From NCBI GenBank assembly GCA_026724425.1, contig JAIUCV010000003.1:43301283-43365282 (forward strand): 64,000 nucleotides of DNA, in the 5' to 3' direction. A program made the translations under genes and the position numbers. Under the pieces are notes generated by a model, which was given only the letters and a program-made list of their open reading frames with translations, did no database searches and was not told the DNA's origin. Below, in pieces: positions 34,501 to 45,364 of the stretch (position 1 is its first letter; each line of letters begins with the position of its first letter). This stretch comes from Erythrophleum ivorense. Taxonomy: Eukaryota > Streptophyta > Magnoliopsida > Fabales > Fabaceae.

Positions 34501-35237
34501 AAAAAAAGTACTGCTCATTATAAATATTGACCTCTATATAAGGAGAAAAAGACAAAAGGTGCTATATCCAACACAAGAGATTAGTAGGTGAAAAATATTT
34601 ATTTTAGTTTTATAATATTAAAATTTAATATTATTATTTATATTTAAATAAATAAATATTACATAAAATAAAAAATTAATAATCAATACCATTATGAAAT
34701 AAAATAAAATAAAATTGTTTGTGTTTATCCAAAAAAATTATATTGGGTAACAATGTATAATTTTTAATTGATGAATTTAAATTACTTTTCAAAATTTATT
34801 ATCATAAATTTTTAATCAACTAAACAAATTAAAATTAAAATTTTGAGTTTACAAAGTCAAGCCAAGATATTCAAAAATTTCCAGAAAAAAATGAAATTAA
34901 TTAAATTCTAAAAATAAAGAAGGATGGAGGAAAGGGGGGACCATTATGTTTTTTTGTGAGGAAGGTAGTTTGCCGTAAACACTAAATAGTATTCTTTCGA
35001 AAGTGGTCCCACCTAATGTTTTCAAGTTGCCCATCCAAAAGGGGTCGACACAAACCACATTAATTGAGCAGGCTCCTCCCAAGCGCGTGCTTCTGCTAGT
35101 CCCCCCTTCCCATGTGGTTCAAGTCTGCTGCTTCATACCCGTGTCCACAAGTCCCTTGTCCCGTGAGTGGCATTTAGCTTGGCGACGGAACTGATGGTCC
35201 CTTACTGCACTTCTATTTTGCACTTCTATTTTACACA
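31599..35237. other. AT-rich spacer
   Basis: No gene recognised. Noted inside: an imperfect direct duplication of about 50 bp (31764-31815 and 32280-32331, CTTTAATAAAAAACAT...); a possible truncated LTR start TGTGACACCCAATATAACC near 32606; a (TA)n tract near 33225-33248; poly-A/T runs; and, at 34900-35200, a stretch of more balanced composition without a credible frame. Confidence 0.5.
33225..33248. repeat. (AT)n microsatellite
   Basis: Uninterrupted ATATAT run of about 24 bp. Similar runs occur at about 35336-35357 and 46848-46871, and a (GT)n run at about 47838-47855. Confidence 0.9.
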
Positions 35238-35245
35238 CATGTTAT

Positions 35246-36157
35246 CAATGTTTTTAAAATTAGACTAACTATTGAATCAATAAAGTTATTGGTTTATGGT
35301 TCATTAGTTTGATCATAGTCAAACCAATAATAATATTATATATATATATATATATATTTAGTATAATAAATAATAATTGAACCATTTTATTATTAACTAT
35401 ATATAAAATTAAATTAAATATAATGTAATATTTAAATTCAGTCAACTTGTTAATTTTAAAATTTGAATCTAAAATAATTTATTTATTAATAAAGATAATC
35501 ATCAAATATTAATTTTTTAAAATAAGTATTAAAATTAAAATATTATAAAAATTAACTATTCAATATATTAATTTTTTATTATTACATTTAAAAAAATTTG
35601 TATAATAAAATTGAATTAGTTCTAAAAAGTTTGAATATAATATTAAAAGAAAATAATTGATAAATGTTGAAGTAAAATATTATAAATTTAAAAAAAAAAT
35701 ATTATAGTTATATTTATATATATTATGCAAGGGCCAACCAAAGGGAAGAAGGTGGTGTAGTGGTTAAAGTGCAAGCACTTTGTCTTCTGCCCATGGGTTT
35801 GACGCTGCCAAGGACCAATTTTGTGAAAAAATGCCATTTGAATATTCTATTTATATAAAAACTTCAACATAAATTCTGAATTGCTTTCCAGGTTTGATGG
35901 CGCCTTTACATTTTGGAAAAGAAGGGTACCCAGTTCGAACCTCGCCGCTAATTTATAGAAATTTCCAAGAAAAATCAGTCCAAGCTAGTTTGCTTACACT
36001 AGTTTTTGCCCAAAATCGACCGATTTAACCCAGTTTTTGACCAAAATTGACCGGTTCTTGATGACACCGGTTTAAGGAGATATTCGGACTGGACCAAGGT
36101 TCGATTTTAGGTCCAACCGGTTGAACCAACCAATCCGGTTCAGTTATAAAAATAATG
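35246..36157. mobile_element. hAT-type MITE, same family as 1705-2417, 912 bp
   Basis: Perfect 8-bp target duplication CATGTTAT (35238-35245 and 36158-36165). The left end CAATGTTTTTAAAATTAGAC and the complemented right end CATTATTTTTATAACTGAACC match the family termini at 1705-2417. The right third is rich in ACCGGTT words, as in the other copy. The middle is AT-rich and includes a tRNA-like segment (35748-35945). No transposase. Confidence 0.88.
35748..35945 (+). mobile_element. tRNA-like (SINE-like) segment inside the hAT-type MITE
   Basis: GGTGGTGTAGTGGTTAAAGTGC (here in part) resembles a pol III A box with its tRNA context. GGGTTTGACGCTGCC about 42 bp on is a degenerate B box, and a better one, AGTTCGAACCTC, lies at 35932-35943. 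No poly-A tail or own target duplication could be defined. It could be a SINE head trapped in the MITE or an unrelated look-alike. Confidence 0.35.
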
Positions 36158-37703
36158 CATGTTATTGCTTATAACCAATGACTTCGACCAATTTCTATTA
36201 AGAAAAACCATTCATTTTTAGAAAGAATGATATGATAGTTTTAATGATTTAAAAAGCTCAAACCAAATCAACAAAAGTCAAAACCCAAAAAAAAAAATCC
36301 CCCTCCAACATATCAATTAATAAATTAATACATATTTTTTATGGACAAAATCCTCATGCCAAAAAATATCAATGCCCAAAAATTATGTTTTTAAAATTTT
36401 GAAAGTACAATATCATTTTTTGTTAATCACTATAGATATCTACTTCACAATAAAAAATATTTTTAATCAAAAACAGATTTTCTTATAATATTAAGTTTCA
36501 ATAATCTATTAAACTTTTATGAATCAATATAGAAATATTTTTATCACATGTATATACAGAGTGATTTTCATAACCCAAAAAAAAACTCAAAAACATTATT
36601 ATCTTCCAGAAGGAAATTTGCTCAATAATTATTTCAACAGTCTTAAATTTCTAAAATGTTTTAACCTAATATCAAAGAGTTGGTCCAATAATTAAAGAGA
36701 TATGTTTTCTATTTTAAATATTTGGATTCAAACTTTAAAGCTATCACTTAAAAAAAAATCTTCAAAATGCACTAAATCAATGAGGCAATGCACTCTTAAT
36801 ATCGTTTAAGAAAGAATTTAATCTCAATTGACATGTACATTGATCTGAAAATACTATTACCTTGTAAACAAGAAAAACAAGTAGCCTAACTTATATCTAA
36901 TGCCACAATATTAGGAATATGCTAATAAATTATCAGACTATATAGGAAAAGATATGGCTTTTGTGGTTAATGTTGCGTAATTTACAATAAATTGGTATAT
37001 GTTGTAATTACTCTTAATTAAAACAACTAAAAGTGTATATAAAATAATAATAACATATATAAGGAAACTTAAAATTCAAGAGCATAGCATGCTAGAGCAC
37101 ATTAAAGAATCCAAGCAAAATTTACATAAAAGAGATGGGAAAAGAAACTAAGGGAATAACAAAACCTACAAAAGCACAATATAGCTCTAGTAGAAAATGT
37201 GAACAAAACCTTAGTCTATAGATAGAAAAAAAATTGTGTGACAATTTTTTCTAAAGTGAAAATATCAAAAGTGAAAAAAATTTTAAAGTAAGGAGAAAAA
37301 AGGAAAAATAGTTACAGACAAATAGAGAAAGTTTAAAGAGAGATAACTAGTATTATATTTAGTAATAGTAGTACAATAATATGATGATAATAAAACTATA
37401 ATATGAGCTATACTATGAGATATATAGTTCATATGGCTTGTGAAGATTATAAAATCTCATATTACATGATTATTTTTCTTGGACTATTTGAGCCAAATCG
37501 TATTAACTATCTAAAAATTTGTCCAAATCCATACACAATTCAAATATTACACTCATAATTTTGATAAAAATCAAACTCAATAAATGAAATTTCTATTTTC
37601 ATCCTTTTTCAAAAAAAAAAATTCTCATCAAAGTCAAATTTTGTGGTCACTTACATAAAAGCCAAACACATAAAATCCAACTTCTGATAAACTTGTTGCT
37701 ATG

Positions 37704-37810
37704 AGAGATGTCAAGTCGTATGACTTGTAAGAAAGCTAAAGGGAAAACAAGATGCCAAGAGATGTGAAGTCGTGTGACCTGTATGAAAGCTAGAAGGAAA
37801 ACAAGATGCC
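37704..37810. repeat. Two-copy 54-bp tandem repeat
   Basis: AGAGATGTCAAGTCGTATGA... at 37704 is repeated as AGAGATGTGAAGTCGTGTGA... at 37758, both ending AAAACAAGATGCC. About 90% alike by eye. Confidence 0.85.
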
Positions 37811-38169
37811 CCCTGCCCGTTACCACCACAACTCTCCTATCCTTAATTTCTAAGCCACAGCTACTTAGTTACACATCTCCCTTCTACCCCTTTCGTTGCA
37901 TTCCATATAGGGCCACGATTCATTCAACTTTCAATGCTCTATTCACGTGGGAAAAAATTTAAGTATAATTTTTATATTTTTATTATCAAATTTTATAATT
38001 AAAAATAAAATAAATTAATATTTTTTAATAATTGAATCTTGTATGATTAAGTTTTATTTGACAAAATTTATTTGTATTACTTTTATTGGAAAATTTAGTA
38101 ATAAAAAATAAATTATTTTTATTTTATTTTAATTTTTTTCATTAATTCTTAACTACACAAATTAAATAT

Positions 38170-38208
38170 TTTATTTTCATATTAATATTTTATTAATATG
38201 AAAATAAA
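38170..38208. repeat. Perfect 17-bp AT hairpin
   Basis: TTTATTTTCATATTAAT (38170-38186) and ATTAATATGAAAATAAA (38192-38208) are exact complements separated by 5 bases. Confidence 0.85.
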
Positions 38209-39790
38209 TATTTTTATTAATGTAAAAATAAAAACATGAAAATAATGAAAATTTATTAAGAACCCTTAGTTAATATGAAAATTTGTATTCATTAATATTT
38301 TATAAATACCCAAAAGAACTGTTTAGGATCGCAACGGACACCCTTATCAATCAGGTTTGTAGCGTACCCGCAAGCAGAGCAAAGTGCTTTCTAAAACTTC
38401 AACATAAATTCTCATTAATTTTATAAAATATATAAAATATTAATTAATTAATGAAAATTCATATTAATGAAAATTTATAAGTACATGTTTTTAAATTGTA
38501 TGCAGGTTTTTAATTAATTAATGCAAACATAGTGCTCGTCCATAAGTATAGGTTTTTAAATTTTAGTGGTTATATATTCCATTAGTTCGATTGTACAAAT
38601 ACTTTTTTATATGATTTTAATAAGAAAAATAAAGAAGAGACAAGATGAATTACATTTGCTTATTAACTTATAAATTTTTTTAAATCAATTACATTTTATA
38701 AAATTTTATAATGATCATTTTTCAACATTGATCTGTGAAAAATGTGGTGAGAAACTAAAAAAATGTGATGCCATTGAAGCACACCTTTGTATTTGAGGAT
38801 TTTAAACTAAAGAAGTTTAATACTGCTTCATATTATACTAAAATATTTTCGTAGAGAGATCACTCGGAAGAATTTTGAAATTAGGGGTTATATATGGTCA
38901 TTGATGACTAATGTCTGTTTTGCAATCCCATTTTGACCCTTGTTTATGGTCTAATGCATTGCAATTTGGTATGTAATTGTAGCTTTTAGTTTGACTTTTT
39001 CATTTCAGGTTCTAACTCCCTTGCATTAGAGAGAATAGAAAGCATAAAGTCTGGCCAATTGTTGACAACAATGATGTCATATGGTTGAAACTTGTTATAA
39101 AATCATTTATATCTCTGTATAGGATTTTAGACGCTCAATGAAAGAACTACAAAAGAGAGAAAAGACTCTTAGGCTCTGGAAAAAGATAGATCTTGTGACT
39201 TTTATGACCAAATACATACATGAATTAATAGAAGGTAATCTTATCTTTTCACTTTTCATGCCTAACTTTGTTGATTAATCATATCTTGCACCATTGAGAT
39301 TCCTTGACAACTAGTGATGACTTTCAATAGATATCATTTTTCCATCTCCCACTAACCATTTTAGGTATAGGAAAATAAATGTTATTGTTAATTTAATTCC
39401 TCCAAACAAGACATATAAAGAATGTATTTTGACATTTCATTTTTAAGTTCTCCTATTTACTTTAAATTATCTTTTAAGAAGACAATTTGATAATCATAAA
39501 TCTACCAATATTACTTTATCAAGAGTTTATTTATGCCGCTAGAAAGACAAAAACCCCAAATCACTTTCCTGTTTGCCATTGTGAAGTAGCTTTAGGATTT
39601 GAAATGAATCCGTTTGGCACTACTAATTGTAACATCCAAGATTTCTGAAAATTTTCTAAGTCTACTAGCTATAGTCATGGTCCCTGTTAACTATAGCAAA
39701 AGTACTTATTCGCTACAACGAGTTTCTAATTAGCTACAGTGAAGGTGTTGGTTTGCCATAACAAGGATGCAGCCTGCTATAGCAAGTTCA

Positions 39791-42466
39791 TGTAACACCA
39801 TATATTCTAGCTTATTTTATAACATTCCCATGTTTTACATCATCGATTCCATGAAGGAGTAAGGAAAATGGGTTAAAAATATTACAATTTCTTTATGTTG
39901 CGCCATGCATAAAAATTTCATTTGGTGTTACGTGGACCATATAAGTTCATACATCACATTCACATATTTAATTATATGAATAAAACTCATTTACATCATC
40001 AAAAGTGGCCTACATCTTGTGAAAATTGAGGGGGAGCATAAAATACTTATACATATTTTCGGCCAGATTTTTAGTTTTTCTATCACAAATTCAAAAATTC
40101 ATAATTAAATCCAAAAAAATCAAAATCAACAAACTTTACCATTCCAAAAAGATCTGGATGTCTACCCTATGGTAAAAATAATTTTAGCTCATGAATCATT
40201 AAGGGGAGAATGTTTGACAACCAAAAAATCACTGAGGTCACTGCTGTATGAGCTATTAGGTCAGATTACTGATATGAATTTTGAAAATTCATAACTAATT
40301 CTTTAAAAATTGAAATCACACACATTTGTCATTCTGAAAAGCTATAGATGCTAACTTTATGTAAAAAATAATTCCAAAATGAAACAGATATTTTAGCTAT
40401 TGAAAATTTATAAAACAGTAATTAGACTTAGAGGGCGCTACTACTATTGATAGCAAACTTCAAAATTTCATAAGTCTTTAGTCAGACCTCCAAATGTGGT
40501 GATCTCAGTGGCAACAAAAAGGTTATAAATTCTAGTTTATGCCTGTAAAATTTCACAAGCATTGGATACTGTTTGCCCATCAAATGACATAGAAAATAAA
40601 ACTACCAATGTGAACAGTGCACATACCAGAATCACTTGAAAATCCCAACTTTGGAAATTCATAAATAATTTTGTAGAGCTCCGTTTTTCCTGAACTTTAG
40701 CTTCCCAAAAAGCTATCAATGAGCTCTACATGTCTGCCAAATTTCATGGAGAAATTCCTTCATTTGGTCAGAAAGTGCCATAGGGTGCCATTTGGGTCAT
40801 TTTAATACATTTGAATAGTGCAAAAGTGTGCAAAATGACTCCCAAAGTTCTTGTGGCCACTTGGGCATGTGGGAATGGCCCAAAAAGACTCCCTAAACTT
40901 ATCTTAAAGGTGTAGAAATTCAAAACACAAAATCTCATCCTTCATCCTCAAGTCATACGCTAAGACACATGTACTTACAATGGCCATTCAATACCCAAAA
41001 TTCGCTATACATTTCATTTATCATCAAGTTTCATACATACATCATCTATTAGGGTAATTATACATGTTTCATTCATTATCTATCAATTCTATCAAAAGAT
41101 TACATCATATGTCATTCCTTTGGTCACAAAATAAACAAAATTAAGAGCTTTATGGTCAAGGCTTCATCTTCCCACTTGGTGGCTCCCATTCTCTTATTCA
41201 TTAGCTCCACCTAGCATATTAGGATATTGGAGAGGAGGGAATGAGATTCAAAGAATTCTAATAGCTCATCTCCCATTCAATCATGCATAAAGAAGGTAAT
41301 ATAAGTCTTAAGGATGTATGCATGGCATATTAATATAGAAAATGGTGCAAGATACATTCTTAGCATTTACACAAAGCACACATAACACACTTAGGCTTCC
41401 CAAATGAATGGATTAGCCTCGTCCACTTTCTTCAAGGTTCTTGGATTTGCCTTACCCTTTTTCTCAAAGGCCTTGAACTAAGTCTTGTTCTTAGGAGACT
41501 TTCTCTTAGTCTTAACCACTTTTAAAGGCTCTTGGCTTATCCTCACGGAAGATAGAAGGTTCTTGGCCTCTCCACATTCAAGCAAACCAATGCAAACATT
41601 CTAGGCCTCATTTGAATACATAATGCAACACTATCGTTCCATGGAACATAGGCATCATACCAAAACATAATTCATAGTTTAAAATATACATACATACATT
41701 CAAAGATAATGTAGACATTCATTCATGCATGGGAGAAAAGAAAGAGAGCTACTTTTGCCACACAAGCACACTTTTTCTCTTAAAATTGGATCTCCTCCCA
41801 TGGCTACACACTCACAACTAGGTGGGGCTTATTTTCCTTGGCCTAATCACACAAAATAAGAACCAATTAAACTCCCAGAACCATTCTCAAAGCCACCTAT
41901 CTAGTTGGAACGTGGATAAGAAGAAGATAAAAGTCACTTTATGTAACTTTTTACTTTTTCATTTTAGTCCATTTTCTTGGCTTTTTCATTTTAGGCCCAT
42001 TTTAACTCCTTTTCAAAATCTGCCTTTTTCATCATAATATTTAGGCTCTTTAATTTGTAAAATGCCTTTGGAACCACTCAAATTGGATTTAAAACCATTC
42101 CGAACCATTCAGTCAAAGTTTTAGTCAACTAACGACCGAAATCGTTTACCGGAGGGGTTTCAACTGTTATAGGAGTTCCCATGATTTTTAGGGCCTCTGA
42201 AAACTTCGAAAAGCTCAAATTTTTTGTTTAAAAAGGCCTTTCTGTGAGTTTTCCAAATTGTCCAAAAATTACAAAAATGCCCTAACTTTCTTTCACAAAT
42301 TTTCCTAGCTCGTTTGGCTTGGCTTTTCTGGTATCTTAGACCTTGGATCCTCATTTTCTATTATTTAGGATTTTATTCTTTTTTTTTTTGCCTTAAATAA
42401 CTCACCTCAGAGGATTGCTTTGAAAACTGACTCATTTCGATGTTCTATGAAAAATTAGACGTTACA
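39791..42466 (-). mobile_element. Solo LTR (2676 bp), minus orientation, nested in 39628-45359
   Basis: Plus-strand edges are TGTAACACCATATATTC and TTAGACGTTACA. The exact 5-bp duplication GTTCA (39786-39790 and 42467-42471) separates it from the outer LTR, whose GCTATAG-rich part continues on both sides. Its body is the reverse complement of the long-LTR family (array at 41405-41580; start-proximal block 42050-42260). Confidence 0.93.
41405..41580 (-). repeat. Internal tandem array of the inner solo LTR
   Basis: Complement of the GGTGAGGC...CCAAAAGTCCC array, four to five degenerate units (for example GGATTTGCCTTACCC, AACTAAGTCTTGTTC). Confidence 0.6.
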
Positions 42467-43611
42467 GTTCATGCATCCCATACGAAATCTAAGGGGTTTC
42501 TCACAATAGCACGTGCTATAGCAGGAACAGGGGACCTGGGACTGATAAGTGCTTACCATAGCAAGGGGTATTTTTTGCTATAGCGAGAATTGATCTGAAA
42601 AAAGCATAAAAAAATAGATTTTTTCTTCTTAAAGACCCCAGAAGCTTCTCTTTTCTTCTAATCGACGTTTCCTCTGCTTAAGACCAAGGGAGAGCTTATC
42701 TAAGAAGGGAACAAAGGAGGAGGAAGGGAGAAGGAAGGAAACTAAGGAAAAGGTGAGAAAAACTTGAGATTTTCACAGCTTTCCTTCTTGAAATCTTGTT
42801 CTTTTTTCCTTGCTCTCTCTTTCTATGGTTTTGGTTATTGAATTAGTTCTATTTTGAGATTGGTTCAAAGGAGGGAGAGTAGAAATTCAAAGGCAAGGCT
42901 AAGACAAAGAGAAACACTCTTGAAGAAGGTTTGAATTCAAGGTAAATATCTATATATCTTTGCTTCTTCTTCTTTACTTCTTGTGTATGTTAGTTCTACC
43001 AACTTGAGAGCTTGAGAGAGAGAGGAAGTTCTGACCTAAAACAAGTATGAAACTCATGAATTAATGTGTGGGGGGGCTAAGAAATGCAAAGTAAGTGGAG
43101 GAAAAAAACTATTGAACTTTAAGATAGGAAACATAGGAGTTCTTGAACATTTTGTACAATTTGATTTTGTCTAAGAATCCCCTAACCTTTGTAAGTATTT
43201 CTTTGAGTTCCAAGACCTCTAGGAAGCTTCCCAAGTGCCTTTTCCTTCAAGGAAAATTTAGAAGCTTCATTACACTTTTTATGGGAGCATAGATAAAGTA
43301 TGCTTCTTAAATATGTGGTTAATGCTTTGGCTTATTCCAAGAGAATAATTACATGCTATGCGTTGTGTCTAGGCCAAAGAGATCAAGCTCCATCTAGTTG
43401 TGGTTGTGAGACCAAGGAGGGGAAAGAAAAATTAAAAGGGAAGAATCATATTTGAGTGCCAAGGTAGCTTTTCACTTTTTCTTATTGCATTCTTGGAAGT
43501 ATAATGGTCATTGTATGCATGTGTGTGCACTTGTGTTGTGAGACATGCCATTTGATATTACCTTGTTACATTAGTACCAATATGCTTATGTTTTGGGTTG
43601 TGAAAATTACT

Positions 43612-43768
43612 CTTAAGGGTGAAGTGGTGCCAAAATTTCCTAGGAATGGGTGAAACAAGGCCAAAAGTCTCATGGATGAGTGAGACAAAGTCAAAAGTCC
43701 CTAGATTAAGGGTGAGGCCAATCCAAAAGTCCCAAAAATAGGATGAGGCTAGACTAAAAGTCCCTAAA
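43612..43768 (+). repeat. Internal 31-38 bp tandem array of the outer solo LTR
   Basis: Four to five units such as GGGTGAAACAAGGCCAAAAG, GAGTGAGACAAAGTCAAAAG and GGGTGAGGCCAATCCAAAAG, each followed by TCYC. Confidence 0.75.
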
Positions 43769-45364
43769 GTTTATTCTTGACGTTGATATGATTTTCATGG
43801 CATGTAAATCATGTGTTGTATAATTTTTAATCATTGGATGCCTACTTGCATATTTTGACATGTTTATATGCCTTGATTGCTTCCTTGAATGAGTGTATGA
43901 GATATTGAGATTCCATGAATCTCACCTCCTTCCCTCTCCTATCTCATATTGTCTAGGTGGAGCTCAAGAACCAAATATGGGAGGCCATAAAGCATAAATG
44001 GTCATCTCTTGCCACTTTATATAGTTTTGTATAGCCTTTGATATAAAGAGACGTCAATATTTATATGTACATGTTATTTTTGAGATGTAAATATTTGAGC
44101 AAGTGTAAAAGTATGCATAAATGATGTTGAACCATGTATGGAACCAAAGCAATGGCAATATGAGATTTGGTCACTTGGTGGCTTGTATGTAGTAGTGCAT
44201 TCTTGCTTGTAGCATGGTAAGTTTGAGATGTGTGATGATATAGACCACGTGGGCAATTCTTATATGTTATATTTATGCTTTAAAACTTGCCCAAGAGGTG
44301 GTAGAGCATTTAAGAAGCCATTTGAACTACTTTTGACCCAGATAAGATGTTAAATTCACTATATTCATGAGCTATGTTAAGATATGACTAAATCAGCTCC
44401 TTTTGATCTGAAATTTGGCATACATATAAGTCCTACCTAGCGCTTTTTGGGAAGATGAAGTGCATATTATTTGGAGTTCTATAGAATTTTTGGTGAATTT
44501 CCAAAGTCGGTAAAAATTTTTAAATTTGACAGTAGCACTGTTCATAGGGTCAGAAACTTTGCCTCTACCACTTGTCAGGCAAACGGTGTCCAATGGCTAT
44601 GAAATCTTACAAGGAGAAACTAGACATTCACAATAACTGTACCGACTGGAAACACCTCAATTGGAGGTTTGTGGAGGGAGAAATGATTTTCTAAACTTCT
44701 AAGTTAGTATTAGGGACGCCAGCCAACCTTGGCTACTGTTCCATCAGTTTTTGAGGTCTATTTTCGAGGTTTAAAGGCTTCTAAACTGGTTTGGCCTTAT
44801 TTTTCCTCTCTAGTTAACATTTGTAACTTTCCAAATTGATATAGTTTGCCCAAATTAGATTTTTTGTGGAATTAGTTATGAATTTTTGAAATTCATATCA
44901 GAAATGCTGGGTAGTATGACCTTTTAAGCTTTTCTGTTATCAAACGTGGTCCAAACGATGAGATTGTGGTTTGAAATTATTTTTAGTATAACTTTAACAT
45001 CCAGAGATTTTCAGAAAGCTATGATTTGCTTGATTCCCATTTTTTTAGAATTAGTTATGATTTTCCAAATTTGGAGCCAAAAATATGAACTCTAAACCCA
45101 GAGCAAAATTTATATTTTTCTGATTTTTGGCTTTATATCCATGGTTCATGGATTGTTTTATGATATGTATGAATTGTATGAATGAAATTTGAGTAGAAAA
45201 TATGATTGATAGGTTCACGAGACCTACAAGGCGAAGTATGAACGTTGAAATCTTGACATAACGTAATCAAATGCCACGATTTTAACCCATTTTCTTGGGA
45301 ATTTCATGGAATCAAGTTTAAGTGAAGCATAATTGAGTCCAATGTATGATGGTGTTACACTAAT

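Larger units (their letters stand above)
36166..39622. other. AT-rich spacer
   Basis: No gene recognised on either strand. It contains a two-copy tandem repeat (37704-37810), a long perfect AT hairpin (38170-38208), and AT-rich palindromic stretches (38100-38500). The short GC-richer stretch at 38330-38385 has no family match that I recognise. Confidence 0.5.
39628..45359 (+). mobile_element. Solo LTR (about 3.05 kb without its insertion), plus orientation, interrupted by a second solo LTR
   Basis: Starts TGTAACATCCAAG and ends GGTGTTACA. The 5-bp target duplication CTAAT is exact (39623-39627 and 45360-45364). It belongs to the subfamily with GCTATAG words near its start (39665-39790, continuing at 42500-42595). 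The body carries the tandem array (43612-43768), the hairpin (43907-43923) and the conserved 3' part also seen in 13864-16593. Interrupted at 39790 by the element 39791-42466. No internal domain or coding region. Confidence 0.93.

Noticed and set aside
35928..35945. Stand-alone tRNA gene suggested by the GTTCGAAC B-box-like word
   Set aside because: No cloverleaf could be drawn: there is no acceptor-stem pairing, and the nearest A box is about 180 bp away.
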